A DNA stretch of 64,000 nt. Source: Serilophus lunatus (taxonomy: Eukaryota > Chordata > Aves > Passeriformes > Eurylaimidae). A model generated the notes under the pieces. That model had not been told where the DNA came from. It saw only the letters and a program-made list of their open reading frames with translations, and did not search any database. A program made the position numbers and the translations under genes. Of the stretch, positions 37,682-49,471 are shown in pieces (the first letter of the stretch is position 1; each line of letters opens with the position of its first letter). The stretch is from contig VXBA01003435.1 in NCBI GenBank assembly GCA_013399895.1, positions 2,004,392 to 2,068,391 on the forward strand, written 5' to 3'.

Positions 37682-37857
37682 ACTTCTAATTGGAAAATCT
37701 TTGCAAATTTTTATTTATATGCATCTCCTTGTCCCATTGTACAAACAATCTTGGAAACTGACCATATGTGCATGAAAAATTGCAGACCAAATCTGAAAAC
37801 TTAATTTCAGAGTCTCTCTGTCTGCCTCTTTGTGGTATTCATCCCCCAGCTTGTATT
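37682..37857 (-). repeat. Left arm of a large inverted repeat
   Basis: Read on the minus strand, this segment matches 38547-38729 read on the plus strand. Shared blocks include ACAAAGAGGCAGACAGA, AGACTCTGAAATTAAG, GTCAGTTTCCAAGATT, TTTGTACAATGGGACAA and GATTTTCCAATTAGAAG. By eye identity is roughly 80-85%, with mostly single-base differences and a few small gaps. Its inner edge includes some 20 bp of CR1. The bulk is not CR1 and not a family I recognise. Confidence 0.93.
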
Positions 37858-37951
37858 GATTCTAGGGGTTGCCTCAAGCCAGGTGCAGTGCCTTGCACTT
37901 GGCTGTGTGAAGCCTGATGAGTATCACATGGGCTCTCCTCTTGAGATGGCC
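37841..37951 (-). mobile_element. CR1 LINE ORF2 internal fragment (left half, inverted)
   Basis: On the minus strand it reads through the CR1 coding block GCCAAGTGCAAGGCACTGCA, CCTGGCTTGAGGCAACCCC and AATACAAGCTGGGGG, then stops being CR1 where the inverted-repeat arm begins. This is the part of ORF2 just upstream of what is present in the plus-strand CR1 at 38.73 kb. The two are best explained as halves of one element. The frame is decayed. Confidence 0.88.
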
Positions 37952-38546
37952 ATATTTCATTGTTATTATTTAATTTTTATACTGTAGCAATTTTGCATAT
38001 ATTATTACTTTTTACTGCAGGTAGGTCCTGCTGCCCAGTGAAATGACAGATACCTAATATGGTACCAGTCTGATGCTGGTACCAGAACCGTGTTAGAAGC
38101 CACTCTAGGACTGCTTCCATTTCAATGGAGAACACACACAGCTCACCACAGGACCAGGTTCATTTTTCATTTTATCTTTCAGCACAAATTCTCCCCAAGA
38201 TGATGAAAATAACATCTAATCTGATATTCTGATCAATACCTCAGTGCAATACCTCAGGAGCCTGATCCTATTGAGGAAAAGCCTCAGAATGAAAAATCCT
38301 AATAAGAACTTTTTTAATCCCTCAAAAATAACAAGTACAAAATCCTGACAAAAGCACTTTTTTGTTGAAACACTGAAACTGAGAGCAGGTATTTCTGAAC
38401 ATCAGTTAATAACTTTTCTTCAGATATGTAATTATATTTTCCCTAGAAATTTCCCAATTCCTTTGAATTTATTCCACTACTTTTTGTCCTACAGGGTAGG
38501 CAGTACTAAGCAGGTTTTGTAGCACAGTAGTGGAGGAAGTATCTGT
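37952..38546. other. Spacer between the inverted-repeat arms
   Basis: About 600 bp of anonymous AT-rich DNA between the inverted CR1 half and the right arm. It holds a perfect 9-bp hairpin with a 7-base loop at 38060-38084 (TGGTACCAG / CTGGTACCA). Under the inversion model this spacer lies reversed relative to the ancestral order. Confidence 0.6.
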
Positions 38547-38729
38547 AATATTGGCTGGTTGAATGCCACAAAGAGGCAGACAGATAGACTCTGAAATTAA
38601 GACTTCAGATTTACCATGCAACTTTTCATACGTATGTTGTCAGTTTCCAAGATTATTTGTACAATGGGACAATGTTGAGACGCATACAAACAATGATTTA
38701 CAAGGATTTTCCAATTAGAAGGGCTCAAA
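38547..38729 (+). repeat. Right arm of a large inverted repeat
   Basis: This is the plus-strand partner of 37682-37857. At its left edge about 20 bp (AATATTGGCTGG..) correspond to the end of the CR1 left half. At its right edge (GGGCTCAAACTATGCATCC) it passes directly into the CR1 right half. The central ~150 bp is shared with the other arm and is not CR1-like. Confidence 0.93.
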
Positions 38730-39300
38730 CTATGCATCCTGAGCTGCATCAAAAGAAGCAAGGCCAGCAGGTCTAGAGAGGTGATTCTCCCCTTCTACTC
38801 CACTCATCTGGAGTGCTGTATACAGCTCTGTAATCCCCAGCACAAGAAGGACATGGACTTATTTGAGTGGGTCCAGAGGAGGCTCACAAAATTGATTAGA
38901 GGTCTTGAGCACGTTTGAAGACAGGATGAGAGTTGGAGTTGTTCAAAAAGGCTCTGAGGACACCTTATTGTGGGCTTTCAATACTTAATGGGAGCTTAAA
39001 AAAAGACAGAGACAAACTTTTTAGCAGGGCTTGTTGCAACAGGGCAAGGGATAATAGTTTTGAACTAAAAGAGAGTTGATCCAGAGTAGATATAAGGAAG
39101 AAATTTTTTACAATGAGGGAGTGAAACATTGGCACAGGTTGCCCAGGGAGGAGTTCAGTGCCCCACACCTTGAAACATTTAAGGTCAAGCTAGCTTGGGC
39201 TCTAAACACCCTAAGTTTAAAGATGGATCTTCCCACAACACTATTCTAGATTGCCTTTAAAGGTCCCTTCCAACCCAAACTTTTCTATGATTCTATGATT
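38728..39300 (+). mobile_element. CR1 LINE, ORF2 C-terminal part plus 3' end (right half)
   Basis: A plus-strand CR1 with a complete 3' terminus. Landmarks in order are GAGCTGCATCAAAAGAAGCA (38740), GAGGTGATTCTCCCCTTCTA, CTGGAGTGCTGTATACAGCT, CACAAGAAGGACATGGACTT, AGATATAAGGAAGAAATTTT, GGCACAGGTTGCCCAGGGAG, AGGTCCCTTCCAACCCAAAC, and the terminal doubled octamer TTCTATGATTCTATGATT. The coding frame is broken. The element starts abruptly at the inverted-repeat arm, and the missing upstream coding part is found inverted at 37841-37951. The 3'-end type (CCTTTAAAGGTCCC) differs from the 12 kb and 17.8 kb copies. Confidence 0.96.
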
Positions 39301-41261
39301 TAAAAAGCATTACTGGGGCATCAGGATAGGACAAACTCACGAGACTCAAACTGTTCTTTTCATGTCTGTGCGATACAGTTCTTCCTTTGAAATTGCACTA
39401 CTTATTTTTTTTTTGTGCTGAAAGTATAGCTATCTCAGTAGCTCCAACTACACATTTAGTTTTAAAAATTCCCAATAAATTTGACAGAAGTTTAAGCATT
39501 AAGCACATCAGAGGATGACTCCTGTAAATTCAATGCCAGCTGCTATATACTTTCTGTTTAATATTCTGAAAATGACATGATTTATTATTTTTACTGGCTT
39601 ATTACTTTAGAAGATCTACATTTTTCATTAATCAGTGTTCAAGCAAGACACTAATCATAAAAGCATCTGAGACTAATATAAAAAAATGGAAATAAGCACC
39701 TCTGTGATAAAGACCTCAAAATGTCTTGGGATGCAAATAAAGCAAACATAAGAAGAATCTCCATAATCTCCTACAAGCATTATGTAGTCAGAGAAGTCCA
39801 ATTGTTCTCATACACCCTGACATGATGAGTTTTAAAACAGTTCAAGAGACTACAGATATCTGGACATGTATAAAACAAGGTTCTGCAGTCTACAAAAAAA
39901 TCAGGTTTATTTTATATCAGTGCTTGTCAAGCAATTGAATGAAAACATTTTTAGGTTTAATAGAAAGGAGAAGAAATTTTAATTAACAGGAAAATTTGCT
40001 ATGTATATTAGAGGAAAACCTGTTGACAGAACCACTGCCAATTGGACTATAAAAATTGAACCAGGTCTATGCTCTGGACATAGGCTGTAAAGTCCTCTCA
40101 GGCAATCCCCAGACAGTGTTAGCCAATATCAGAGATGACACCTCCTTAAACCTGTTCTTATTTGTCACTTCTCTCATGAGCAATCTGAAGCTCAGATTCT
40201 TTTAAGTTATATTTCTACACTCAATATTTTAATTAGTATTCCTACCACAGGGACAGATACTTCCCAAAGCTTTAGATACAAGTGGTCTGATATGGGCCTG
40301 TCTGTCACACTCCATGGGCTATAGATCACATCTAACTCCTGGTCTCACTGGTATAATGTCCACCTCCAGCTGTTTATTGCTCTGTGAGTCTGGTACTGAA
40401 AAAGTCTGCCTGCTCAAATTGGGTGTAAGCATATTAAATAAGATACTGAGTAATGAATTTTTAATTTGTGTTCCTTGGATGCTAGAATGCTATAGCTCAT
40501 GTTTAATTATATCTTTATCAGCTTTAGCTAAGTCAGTAGATTAACTGTTACCTCCAGGTGGTCAGTGCATACAATCAACCACATTGTGTGTAAATAAAGG
40601 AGAAAAAAGCAATATCTCTGTTTTCACAAAAATATTTCTAATATTAAATGGCCTGATGATACAGGAGCAAAAGTAGGTCCTCCTTGAAGACTTTAGAGTC
40701 TAGTTTCTGACTTTTGACATTTTCTTCTAAAAAATGTTACTGTCTGCACAAGCCAAATTTTTCATTCCTGGTGTTCTTCCAGGACACCCCTCTTTCCTCA
40801 ATCTCAAAATGTCCATAGGTTCCTTAATCTCATAGTATTGAATCCGGATGTGGCTTTGGAGCATGTTCCTGCTTCTTCCTTCCGTGTGACTTTGTTCTTG
40901 CTTCTTTGCTTAGCTCATAAATTCACCTACAATCCAGACCTTGTATTGGAAGGATCTTTGGCTACTCCAGTTCTTCAGCATGTCATGTCTCAGCTTTGGC
41001 TTTATCCCAGTTCCATCCTAGTCAGGACCATGGCTGGACACCACTCCTGTGCTCCAGTTAAAATTATTTGACACGCAAAAGATAATTATAGGCCATATAC
41101 CTGATCTTATGTTGAAAGGTATTGGGAATTGTCACGTTGAACCTCAAAGTTGCAGAAGCTGCTATGTCTCAGAGATTCCTAAATTCTGTCTTCAGCTAAT
41201 TGTCATTACTTCTCATCCTGTCACCATCCTCTTGGTATCCAGCTTTGACACTTTTATGTGC
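39301..41261. other. Anonymous AT-rich non-coding DNA
   Basis: No gene or repeat family is recognised. Open frames of 76-82 codons between 40314 and 41297 have no recognisable motif, and the last of them ends inside the adjoining CR1. Confidence 0.5.
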
Positions 41262-41695
41262 ATTAATGAGATTCCCTCTCACTCTTCTCTAGACTAAAAA
41301 GGCCCAATTCCTGCAGTCTCTTCTCAAAAGAGAGATGTTCCAGACCCCTAATCATCTTTGTGGCCTCCACTAGACCCTATCCTGCAGCTCCCTGTCTTTC
41401 TGGTACTGAGGAGCCCAGAACTGGACACAGCACTCCAGATGTGACCTCATTAGGGCCTCCCTTGACCTGCTAGTCACACTCTTCCTGATGCAGCCCAGGA
41501 TACCACTGGCCCTCCTGGATGCAAGGCCACACTGCTATCTCATAGTCATCCACCAAGACTCCCAGGTCCTTCTTCTTCACAGAGCTTCTCTCTAGCAGGT
41601 CAGCCTCCAACCTCTACTTGGAGTTATTTCTCCTCAGCTGAAGCACTATACTCACCCTTGTTGAGCCTCTTTCTCCAGCCTACCAAGGTCTGTGG
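41262..41695 (-). mobile_element. CR1 LINE ORF2 C-terminal fragment
   Basis: The complement of the CR1 ORF2 distal coding region. The plus strand shows TAGACTAAAAAGGCCCAATT (the complement of the 'LFSLEK' block), GAGCCCAGAACTGGACACAG, ATGCAGCCCAGGATACCACT, GACTCCCAGGTCCTTCTTCT, and ACCCTTGTTGAGCCTC at the far end. About 430 bp survive with several indels. Neither the 3' untranslated region nor the reverse-transcriptase core is present, so both ends are truncated. Non-functional. Confidence 0.92.
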
Positions 41696-44600
41696 CTATG
41701 TTATGCTTTTTATTTTTTTTAATACCTTGTACTTTTTTTGTGTGTGTGTATGTTACAGAGGATTTTTTTTTTTGCTTTGGGTTTTTTCATTTTCATTTTT
41801 TTTAAGGAAACTAGAATTACACCAAAACACAAAAAAATTCTAAAGTCATTATAAAAGTTCATCAAAATTAAGTGCTCAGAATTTAGGAAACACCTGTATC
41901 TGTATCTGTACAAATATCTGAATGTGCACCATGCAATAAGATTGCAGAGGGTTGGTGATTTTCCAGGATATAACTAGCAACATCACTAACTGCTGATCCT
42001 TCAAAACTGACATGGTTTGCAGAGCTCTATCAGACTGAATGGAATTAAGTTAAAATACAGTCAGAAAGGTTTCGTGCTTTTTACACTGACAGGCTTGTGG
42101 GATTCTGGGATCAAACACCGGCAGCACGGGCAGCTGACCAGCAGTGCAGTTTGGTGCAGTCCTACATGCTCATGTTCTTCCTCATTTGTTCATGCCAGAA
42201 TCAAAGGTCCCATGTCTCTTCTTCAGGCTACCCTGAGCCCTCCCTCACAAACCTTTTAGTTTAGATGGGAGGGTAAAGGAGTATCTCTGCTATGTAAACA
42301 AGAGTTTAACAGCTTTGAATCTCAGTGCAGAGGTGGCCTGAGATTTCTCTTGGGATCAATGTATTTTCAAATGCCTTTAAGGCTTTAACATTAACTATTT
42401 TTTCTTGCAGCTTAGAATTTCTCATTCATTGGAATTTTTAAATTTAAGTATTTTAAAAAGGCAGAGGTATTTTTTTATTTTAAAGTCTGAAACTTTACCA
42501 GTTCCAACTATGACAGTCTTAAATTACTTCAAACTTCACTATTTTTCCAGCTTGAGTCAGTGCACAGGATAGATGATCATTACCTAATGAAATAGAACTT
42601 GATACTTGTTTTATGTTTAGTCATTTAGTTTATGTCTCCTTGGGTATTATTGCATACTCTTATGAAGAGAGAATCAGTATGGTCAGCAGCTTTTCATCAC
42701 TGAATCTAGATGTTTCACAGAGACTAAAGAATAATTTTTGTAGTATGCAAACATTTAAATGTTGATGCCATCACGGCCATTTCTTGTCTTTCATGTACTT
42801 TGCTTTCTAAACCTTTTTTAAAACATTAAGTGCATGTGCTTCAGAATCCAAGTGTAGATTAGATGTATTCATCACGCTTTGCAAAATTTCATTAGAAAAG
42901 ATTATTTGACATAAAATAATAAATAACTGATGGTCTACCTAAAGAAATATATATCAAATTGTGCTAAAAATCAGAATATTTTTGAGCAAAAGCAAACATA
43001 AGTGCTAACTGGGCCTCAAACACACACACATTGTACAAACCAGTCCCCTAACAGACATTATTAAAGATTTTGGAATTTTCTTCTCTTTTTTATGCCCTTC
43101 ACTGTACTGTAGAAAACAACCAGGCTTTAAGGTCCAGGTGGGCCAGCCCATAACTCAAAAGCTGATATAGCTCTACTGAGATTGATTTACATCTCTGTGT
43201 AGAGGCACTGCTAAGTACTGTACCTTAAAAGGTAGACGATTGCCCTTAAAGGAACTTTCTACACAGCAATGCAACAAAAACCAGACACAGAAAAAGACCT
43301 TTACAACCAAAAGGACTGGGAACAATGAGCACTCATTAAAGTACTTTCTCTTATTATTTTTTGATGTTGGGATGGGCTTGTTTATTTGTTTAATTTTTCC
43401 CAGACTCTCACAGACTGGCAAAAGAATGGCCATTTAAATATCCGGAGGGAAAATCGCTCATATGAATATAAGAAGATATAGTATTATACAAGACAAAATT
43501 AAAAATTAAAAGAACATTCATTCTTCCATTAGGCTTAAATTCCTAATTTAGGCATGAAAAGGGAGAGAGTGAAGATATGAAATAATCCGAAAACAGTCTG
43601 TGATAGTCAAGGTAGAATCTAGCGTGCTCCTCACTGAGGCTTTAATCGGCCTTTAAGGAATCCATGTTCCTCTTTTGTCAACATAAATTACCATATTCCA
43701 AGGTTTTGTCTCCAATGGAGTAGTGTTTAAGCCATGTGGGTGGGCAGACTGTGCCTATAGATACACAAGTTGCTGGCTACACCTTCCTGCCTTATTTTCA
43801 GATATGATAAAATCTGCTACTGTCATTGGCTCCTTATTTCTGCTCTACTGAAGTTTAGCATTCCTCCATCCAGTCATGAGCCTGTGCTTTCCATTCATCT
43901 TTGTGTTACATGGTGAGGTTAGTAAGAGGCTGTCCATAAGCATCCAGAAATTCTACTCTTGCAGCTACTAGTTGGTACTTACCTGTATGTGACTCTTTTC
44001 TTGCTTTAAAATCTAGACTATATTTGCAAACTTTAGATAAAAAAATTTCAAAGCACACAAAACTTCAGCATGGTAATCTCGTTTTTTAGTAGTTTTTAAC
44101 ATATAAATTAGTTTCTCAGTACAGCCTGGCATATGTATATATTTACTTATTGCAGCATACCAGTGAGTTAGCTGTATGTGTCTTTCCTGAGTGTTTGAAG
44201 TCAGAAATTGATCTATGAAGTCAAAAACTGGTGTATGATTAGTTCACATTTTTCTCCCCTTTACATTATTTCCATTGATCTTCACTAACATTCTTTTTGC
44301 TAATGTTTTCCCTTAAGCTATGTAAAATCCTTCTGAAATTCTTCATTTTCCCTGTTAGATTTGCCTTGTTAGAATTGGTTAGCCTCAATAATTTTGCATT
44401 CTCTTTATCTCGTCCACCTCTTTATTCACCTGCTCATCCAGGTCAGCAGTAAACATTCACCATTGTCATTCTTCCAAGACCCACAGTATATCTGCATTTT
44501 AACCTACTTCTCTTGCTTTCTCCTGACTTATCATTGATCTTTTTGTGTCACTTAGCATCTTCAGCATCTTTCCTTCTATGTCCCAAGTAGCATGTTCATT

Positions 44601-47600
44601 AAGCTATGTAGGCTACTAAGCATGCAATGTGCTTTGCAGTGTATAACCCCAGAGACCATGACATCCAGATTCGGAAGCAGCAGATCTCCAAGGCCCATAT
44701 GTTTCTGAATTTAACAGAGGATCAAGTGAGGGCAAACATAGCGCAAAAAGGACTGACACAGCTCTCTGCACAAACAAATAAACACTCGCACAAAACTACG
44801 CCAGTTTCTGAGTGACATGATTCTCCTTAAGCTAAGTAGCTTCCAAGACTGTTAGTTGCTCATTAAAATCAGGGAACTGTGACAGTGAGAAGTGATAGAG
44901 GTGAGCACAGAAAGGAATAAAAGTCCAGAGGAAGGAGCTTACAGGTGGCTGAAGTATAGGCTTATTAATAGGCCTCTGCGAGAGTGAAATGTAACCTTTG
45001 AAATAAACTCTTGTAGTAAAAAAGGAGAGGCAAGTTTTCTATAAATACATGCATAACATCTGATTTGAAAGAATGTTTTGTCAGCACTGCATTTTAATCC
45101 CTGTTCCAGCTATTTAGTGTTTCTTCAGATTTTTTTTGTCACTAGATGGTTTGTTTTAAATATCTGATTTTATTTTTTCTTACAGTACTTTCAGTTAAGG
45201 GGAGAATTTAAATTGCTGACAATTAGCTTAATTGAAGTGAAAACCTGAGAAGATCCTGTGAGGGGAGAATTTCCCTAATTGAGCCTTGTGAAACACAGCT
45301 GGGTTTAAAAGGCAGGATTCAAAACATGCAGGAAAGGTGACTGACAAGGAAACTTTGGTAGCTCAGCAGGACAAAGTTTGGCATAGGTTACAGCTCACGT
45401 TTTAAAGTGCTGCGGATCATTGAAACCTGTTCAAATTAGGCTTATCAAAACTAAAGGAGAAGTCTTTGTTAGAAGGAAACAGTGAGTCTATCCTGGGAAG
45501 GCTGAAAGGGGGCTCATATCTATGATGGGAAGAATAGTGCTGAAAAATGCCAAACCTCTATGCCTCTATGTTTTGCAGACCTAAATACGATGGTAGTTTT
45601 ATTTTTGCATTAACATTCTCCCCTAAAGAGAGGTGACAAAGCACATGAAATGGCTGAATGGGCAAAGAAACTTTCAAAAGAATTTCAGCTTAGGTGATCA
45701 ATAAGACAATGAAACCAGCAAATAGTCTGGGGTGAAAAGGAGTCAAAATGGGCTCAGGAGGCACATGAAAGTGCTTTTCACGTATGTAGTTATTGAACTG
45801 CAGAACGTATGGTCTTCCTCAACGCTGGTGTACAGCCAGCCCAGTCTTTGCAGAATGGTTAAGAAAATTCAGAAAATTGGGTGTCTAGAAATAGTCTATA
45901 AGCAGAAGCTGCATTATGGGCTCTGTGAGGAAGCAATGTCCTTGTGTTTCTCACATGTGATGACAGCTGTACAGGGATGATAAAGTGAAATGAAAAATCT
46001 ACTCATAGCTATGGGCAGTAGAGACTGACCAGCCATGAGGAGACAACTCATTTTTCTGTTTTCTTTTTCTCAGAATATTCATTCATTTCTCCACTATTTG
46101 AAATATACCAGAAAACATTTGCTGAATTGAAATTCGGCTTTTCAACACTTTTTATTTTTAGGGGTTCTAGTGTGAATGAGTAGAGCATGCATTTTTTTCG
46201 TTGTGTTTTCTCAGGTTGCTTCTGTTCTAGACTGACTTACAGGAGAAGTACTCCTCCTTGTTCCAGAGTTAAAACAAAGCAATTGTAAATTCTTGGCTTG
46301 ATTTTTCCTCTAAAAACAGTTGAGAATGCTGTTTAAGCCAGGCTTATTAAGAACTTGGATGTCAAGATGTAAGTAGATTTTCTGTAGCTAACATTTGGCA
46401 GAAAATGAAATGAATGTTGAGGGCCAGCACTTAAAAGGTGAGCTGGGTTGTCACCTAAGAATGCAGCAATTTCTCCTCACCTCCACTGGTTCATCTACCA
46501 AGAGGTTAAACTTTAGTGAAATATAAAAGACAGGACTCTGGCTGATGTGCTGATCCATGTGGATTTGGCACATATAGCTACTTTTTACTGTAGTCTTACA
46601 AGTTAAAATAAAATCTCTTCGAAGTTGGAGGTTTAGAAAAAAATGAGAGTAGTTTCAGGCAGGGGAGAGAATGCAAGTTAGGATATAAAAAGCTGAGGCA
46701 AGGCAAACCAAATTCATGACTTCCATAAGAGCTGGGGTATGGTGGGTCTACACATTACTTGTGTATCCTGATTCTGGTATCTGAAGAGTCTTTTTGGTCT
46801 AGAACTGGAGTTACTCACTGTTATGTTTGAAAAAAGAAGTCATCTCTCCAGAACACAGAAGGAATGATCCATGATTGTCTCCTGCTCCCAAGTATGATGT
46901 CATTCAAGTTGAATAATGCAAGCATTGTAGTTCACTGCATAGAGCTTTGACAAGCTGCCTTGTTTTGTTGTTGGTTTTGCTATTTTGTTTTGCTTATTTT
47001 AACTTGATGCCAAGGCTACTAGACAGATGCCCAAATGACAATACTAACGAGCCATTTCTCTGAAAAGTCAGTGAGAATTAATAACAGAAATTTTCTTCCG
47101 GTTGACTATACAAATACAGACTATGCTTCTTTATATATCTGATGCATATGTCATGTATCTGCATAAATCATTACATTTTGGAATGATTGTCTCTGAATAC
47201 AAACCTACAGGTGATCTTTTTTACAAAGTCTTTTTGTTTTCTGCAGAGATATCATAAAAAAGGCACTGAAAACAGCCTCTCTAGAAAAATCTTGATATAC
47301 AAAGACATTTGTTTTGATCTCTGTATGAGACTATATAAATTGTTCAGACTTTTTTACAGGCTCTTGTGTCTAACCATTATGTCATCTTTTGTCCTCTACT
47401 GTCAGCTCTGCATCCCCTCTATTTCTCTTGCTCTATTTTGTGGGCTCTGAAGACATGATAGTTTTCAGGAGAGAAGCAATACTAATTGAAAGTAGTTTGG
47501 GGAACTATAATTTCCATCTGTATCTATTGCAATAACCTTCATATGTGCCACACCATGCCCTAAAATTAATATCACCTGTAATATATTTCTAAATGTTAAA

Positions 47601-48685
47601 CTGGGTGAATTTTTGTGTTTAGGCATAGTGTGATCAAAACAGAACACCTCCAAAAAATCAGTATTTATTGATATGAGAAATTCTCTATTTCAGAGACAAG
47701 ATGGATTAGCTAAACTTGCACAGGTTTGGCTCATTTCATGAAAAAAGTGAGTAGACAGTAGATATCAACTATGCCATATTTCCTGACAGAGTTTCGTGTA
47801 CCAACTTCTACTTATGCAAAATTTTGTAAATGGTTTACTTTTCACCTTAACTGTAGGTATAACAGGATATAAACAAAACCCATGAAAAATTGAAAAAAAA
47901 AAATCAGAAGGATACTTGTTGTCGATGTATAAGAAATATTGCCACAATTCAGCAATTGCCAATTTTTCTCAATATCAGAGAAATAAGAAAATATGTCACA
48001 AAGAATGCTTCAAATCTTAGCAAGCAAAATTTTACACTTTACACTATCTTAACATGCCACTGAGATGTAAAGACACTGAATGGAGTAGGAAATAAGAATT
48101 ATTTCAGATTTGTTCCTTTTAGTTTTCCTTCTTTTGTTGCTTTTGTTTCGAGATCTGAGGGGAAAAAAAGTATCACAGAGGTAAAAATTCATCCACACTT
48201 CCACTCCAATATTTTACTTGTAATATTTCATATTTCACATTTCACACTTGGATTGTAATACACATGGCTGATCTTAAAATTATGGACTTGATATTATTTA
48301 AAGTGTCAGAAAGCTTCATCAAAGAATAATATGCCTGCATGTCCAATTTCTTTATTTATTAATTCTGTTAATTGCAGTATGGAAGTATTAGGTATATTTT
48401 AGTGGCATCCTTTCACCACTGACCATCTACAGACTGTGCATACTCACATACATAATGTTAGTTACCCAGTTACAGACTGCACAGTGTAAAAGAAAACATT
48501 CAGGTGAAACTTCCCCATTGTATTTATACTAGGTTTATGTGTCAGTTTGAGTTCTGTTAAAAGAAAAATAATTCATGGTCAATTCCTGCTGAAAAAAAAA
48601 TTGTTAAAAATATTTTACAGAAACATGGCGCTAGGGCTTGAGCATTTTAGTAGAAGAGAATAGATTTGGCAGCAATGGGCCAGGA
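41696..48685. other. Anonymous AT-rich non-coding DNA with T-rich simple repeats
   Basis: At 41718-41810 there is a cluster of T-rich and GT-rich low-complexity sequence. At 41893-41915 there is a short TGTATC repeat. At 44196-44235 a 20-bp unit starting TGAAGTCA is present twice in tandem. Open frames at 42017-42259, 43173-43437, 44627-44815, 45732-45980 and 47187-47450 are 62-87 codons long and unrecognised. No exon is supported. Confidence 0.5.
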
Positions 48686-49471
48686 TGTGTGCAGTTGTAT
48701 TGGGCTTACATGGCAGGGAGCAGGGAGGCTGCAGGGATGGCCATGTCTCCATGTCAGACAGAGACAGTTCCCACTGGGCAAGATCAAGCCCATCGGCGAC
48801 AGTGGCAGTGCATCTGTGGTAATGTATTTAAGAAAGGATAAAAAAGGCTATTCAACAGCCACTGGGAGAAAGGGGTGAGAACGTGTGACAGAAACAACGC
48901 TGCAGACACCGAAGTCAGTGGAGAAGGAGGTGCAGGGGGTGCTCCAGGCAGCCTGCCTGGAGCCTCTGTAGGTGCCCACATCGGAGCCGGTGGAGGAGCC
49001 CTGAAGGAAGGTGCAGTGTGGGAGAGCCTGAAGTAGAGCAGGCTCCTTACAGGGCCTGTGGCCCTGTGGAGAGAAGAGCCCACGCTGGAGCAGATTTGTT
49101 GGCAGGATTTGTGACCCCACAAGGGATCCATGCTGGAGTAGTTTGTTTCTGAAGGACTGTGCTCTGTGGAAGGGACCCAGCTGGAACAGTTTGTGAAGGA
49201 CTGAACCCTGTGGGAGGGATTCCACACTGGAGCAGGGGAAGAGCATGAGGAGGAACTAGCTGCAGAAACAAAATGTTAATAACTGACTACAACCTCCATT
49301 CCTCATCCTGCTCAGTTGTTCACAGGGTGAAGAAGGTAGAAGAGTTGAGTGTGATAGTGCTTTTAGAGTTATTCTTACTACCCATCAGCTTTTTGCTGTG
49401 TCCTGTTGAGAACAGGAAATGATAGAGAGGCTTGGTGGGCACCTGGGGCCAGCCAAAGTTAACACACCATA
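48686..49471 (+). mobile_element. Solo LTR of an avian endogenous retrovirus (probably ERVL type)
   Basis: The segment begins TGTGTGCAGTTGTATTGGGC. It has a TATA-like TAATGTATTTAAGAAAGG at about 48821-48838 followed by the region GTGAGAACGTGTGACAGAAA, then GC-richer repeats. It continues with GAGGAACTAGCTGCAGAAAC and ends GGTGGGCACCTGGGGCCAGC..TTAACACACCATA. This order matches a widespread avian retroviral LTR. Class III (ERVL) is my recollection, not a search result. No gag, pol or env lies on either side, so it is a solo LTR left by recombination. An AATAAA signal is expected in the distal third but absent; the stretch around 49340-49420 looks internally deleted. It has no coding role, though the TATA-like promoter might once have driven transcription rightward. 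Confidence 0.85.
49079..49235 (+). repeat. Degenerate 46-48-bp tandem repeat inside the LTR
   Basis: The core CTGGAGCAG (variants CTGGAGTAG and CTGGAACAG) recurs at 49085, 49133, 49181 and 49227, giving spacings of 48, 48 and 46 bp. Between cores the TTTGTGAAGGACTG and CCCTGTGGGAGGGA motifs also recur in degraded form. Variable numbers of such units would make LTR copies differ in length. Confidence 0.8.

Noticed and set aside
48784..49246. Overlapping minus-strand frames of 147 and 132 codons
   Set aside because: They run through the LTR's tandem repeats in two frames at once; the proline- and serine-rich translations are repeat artefacts.
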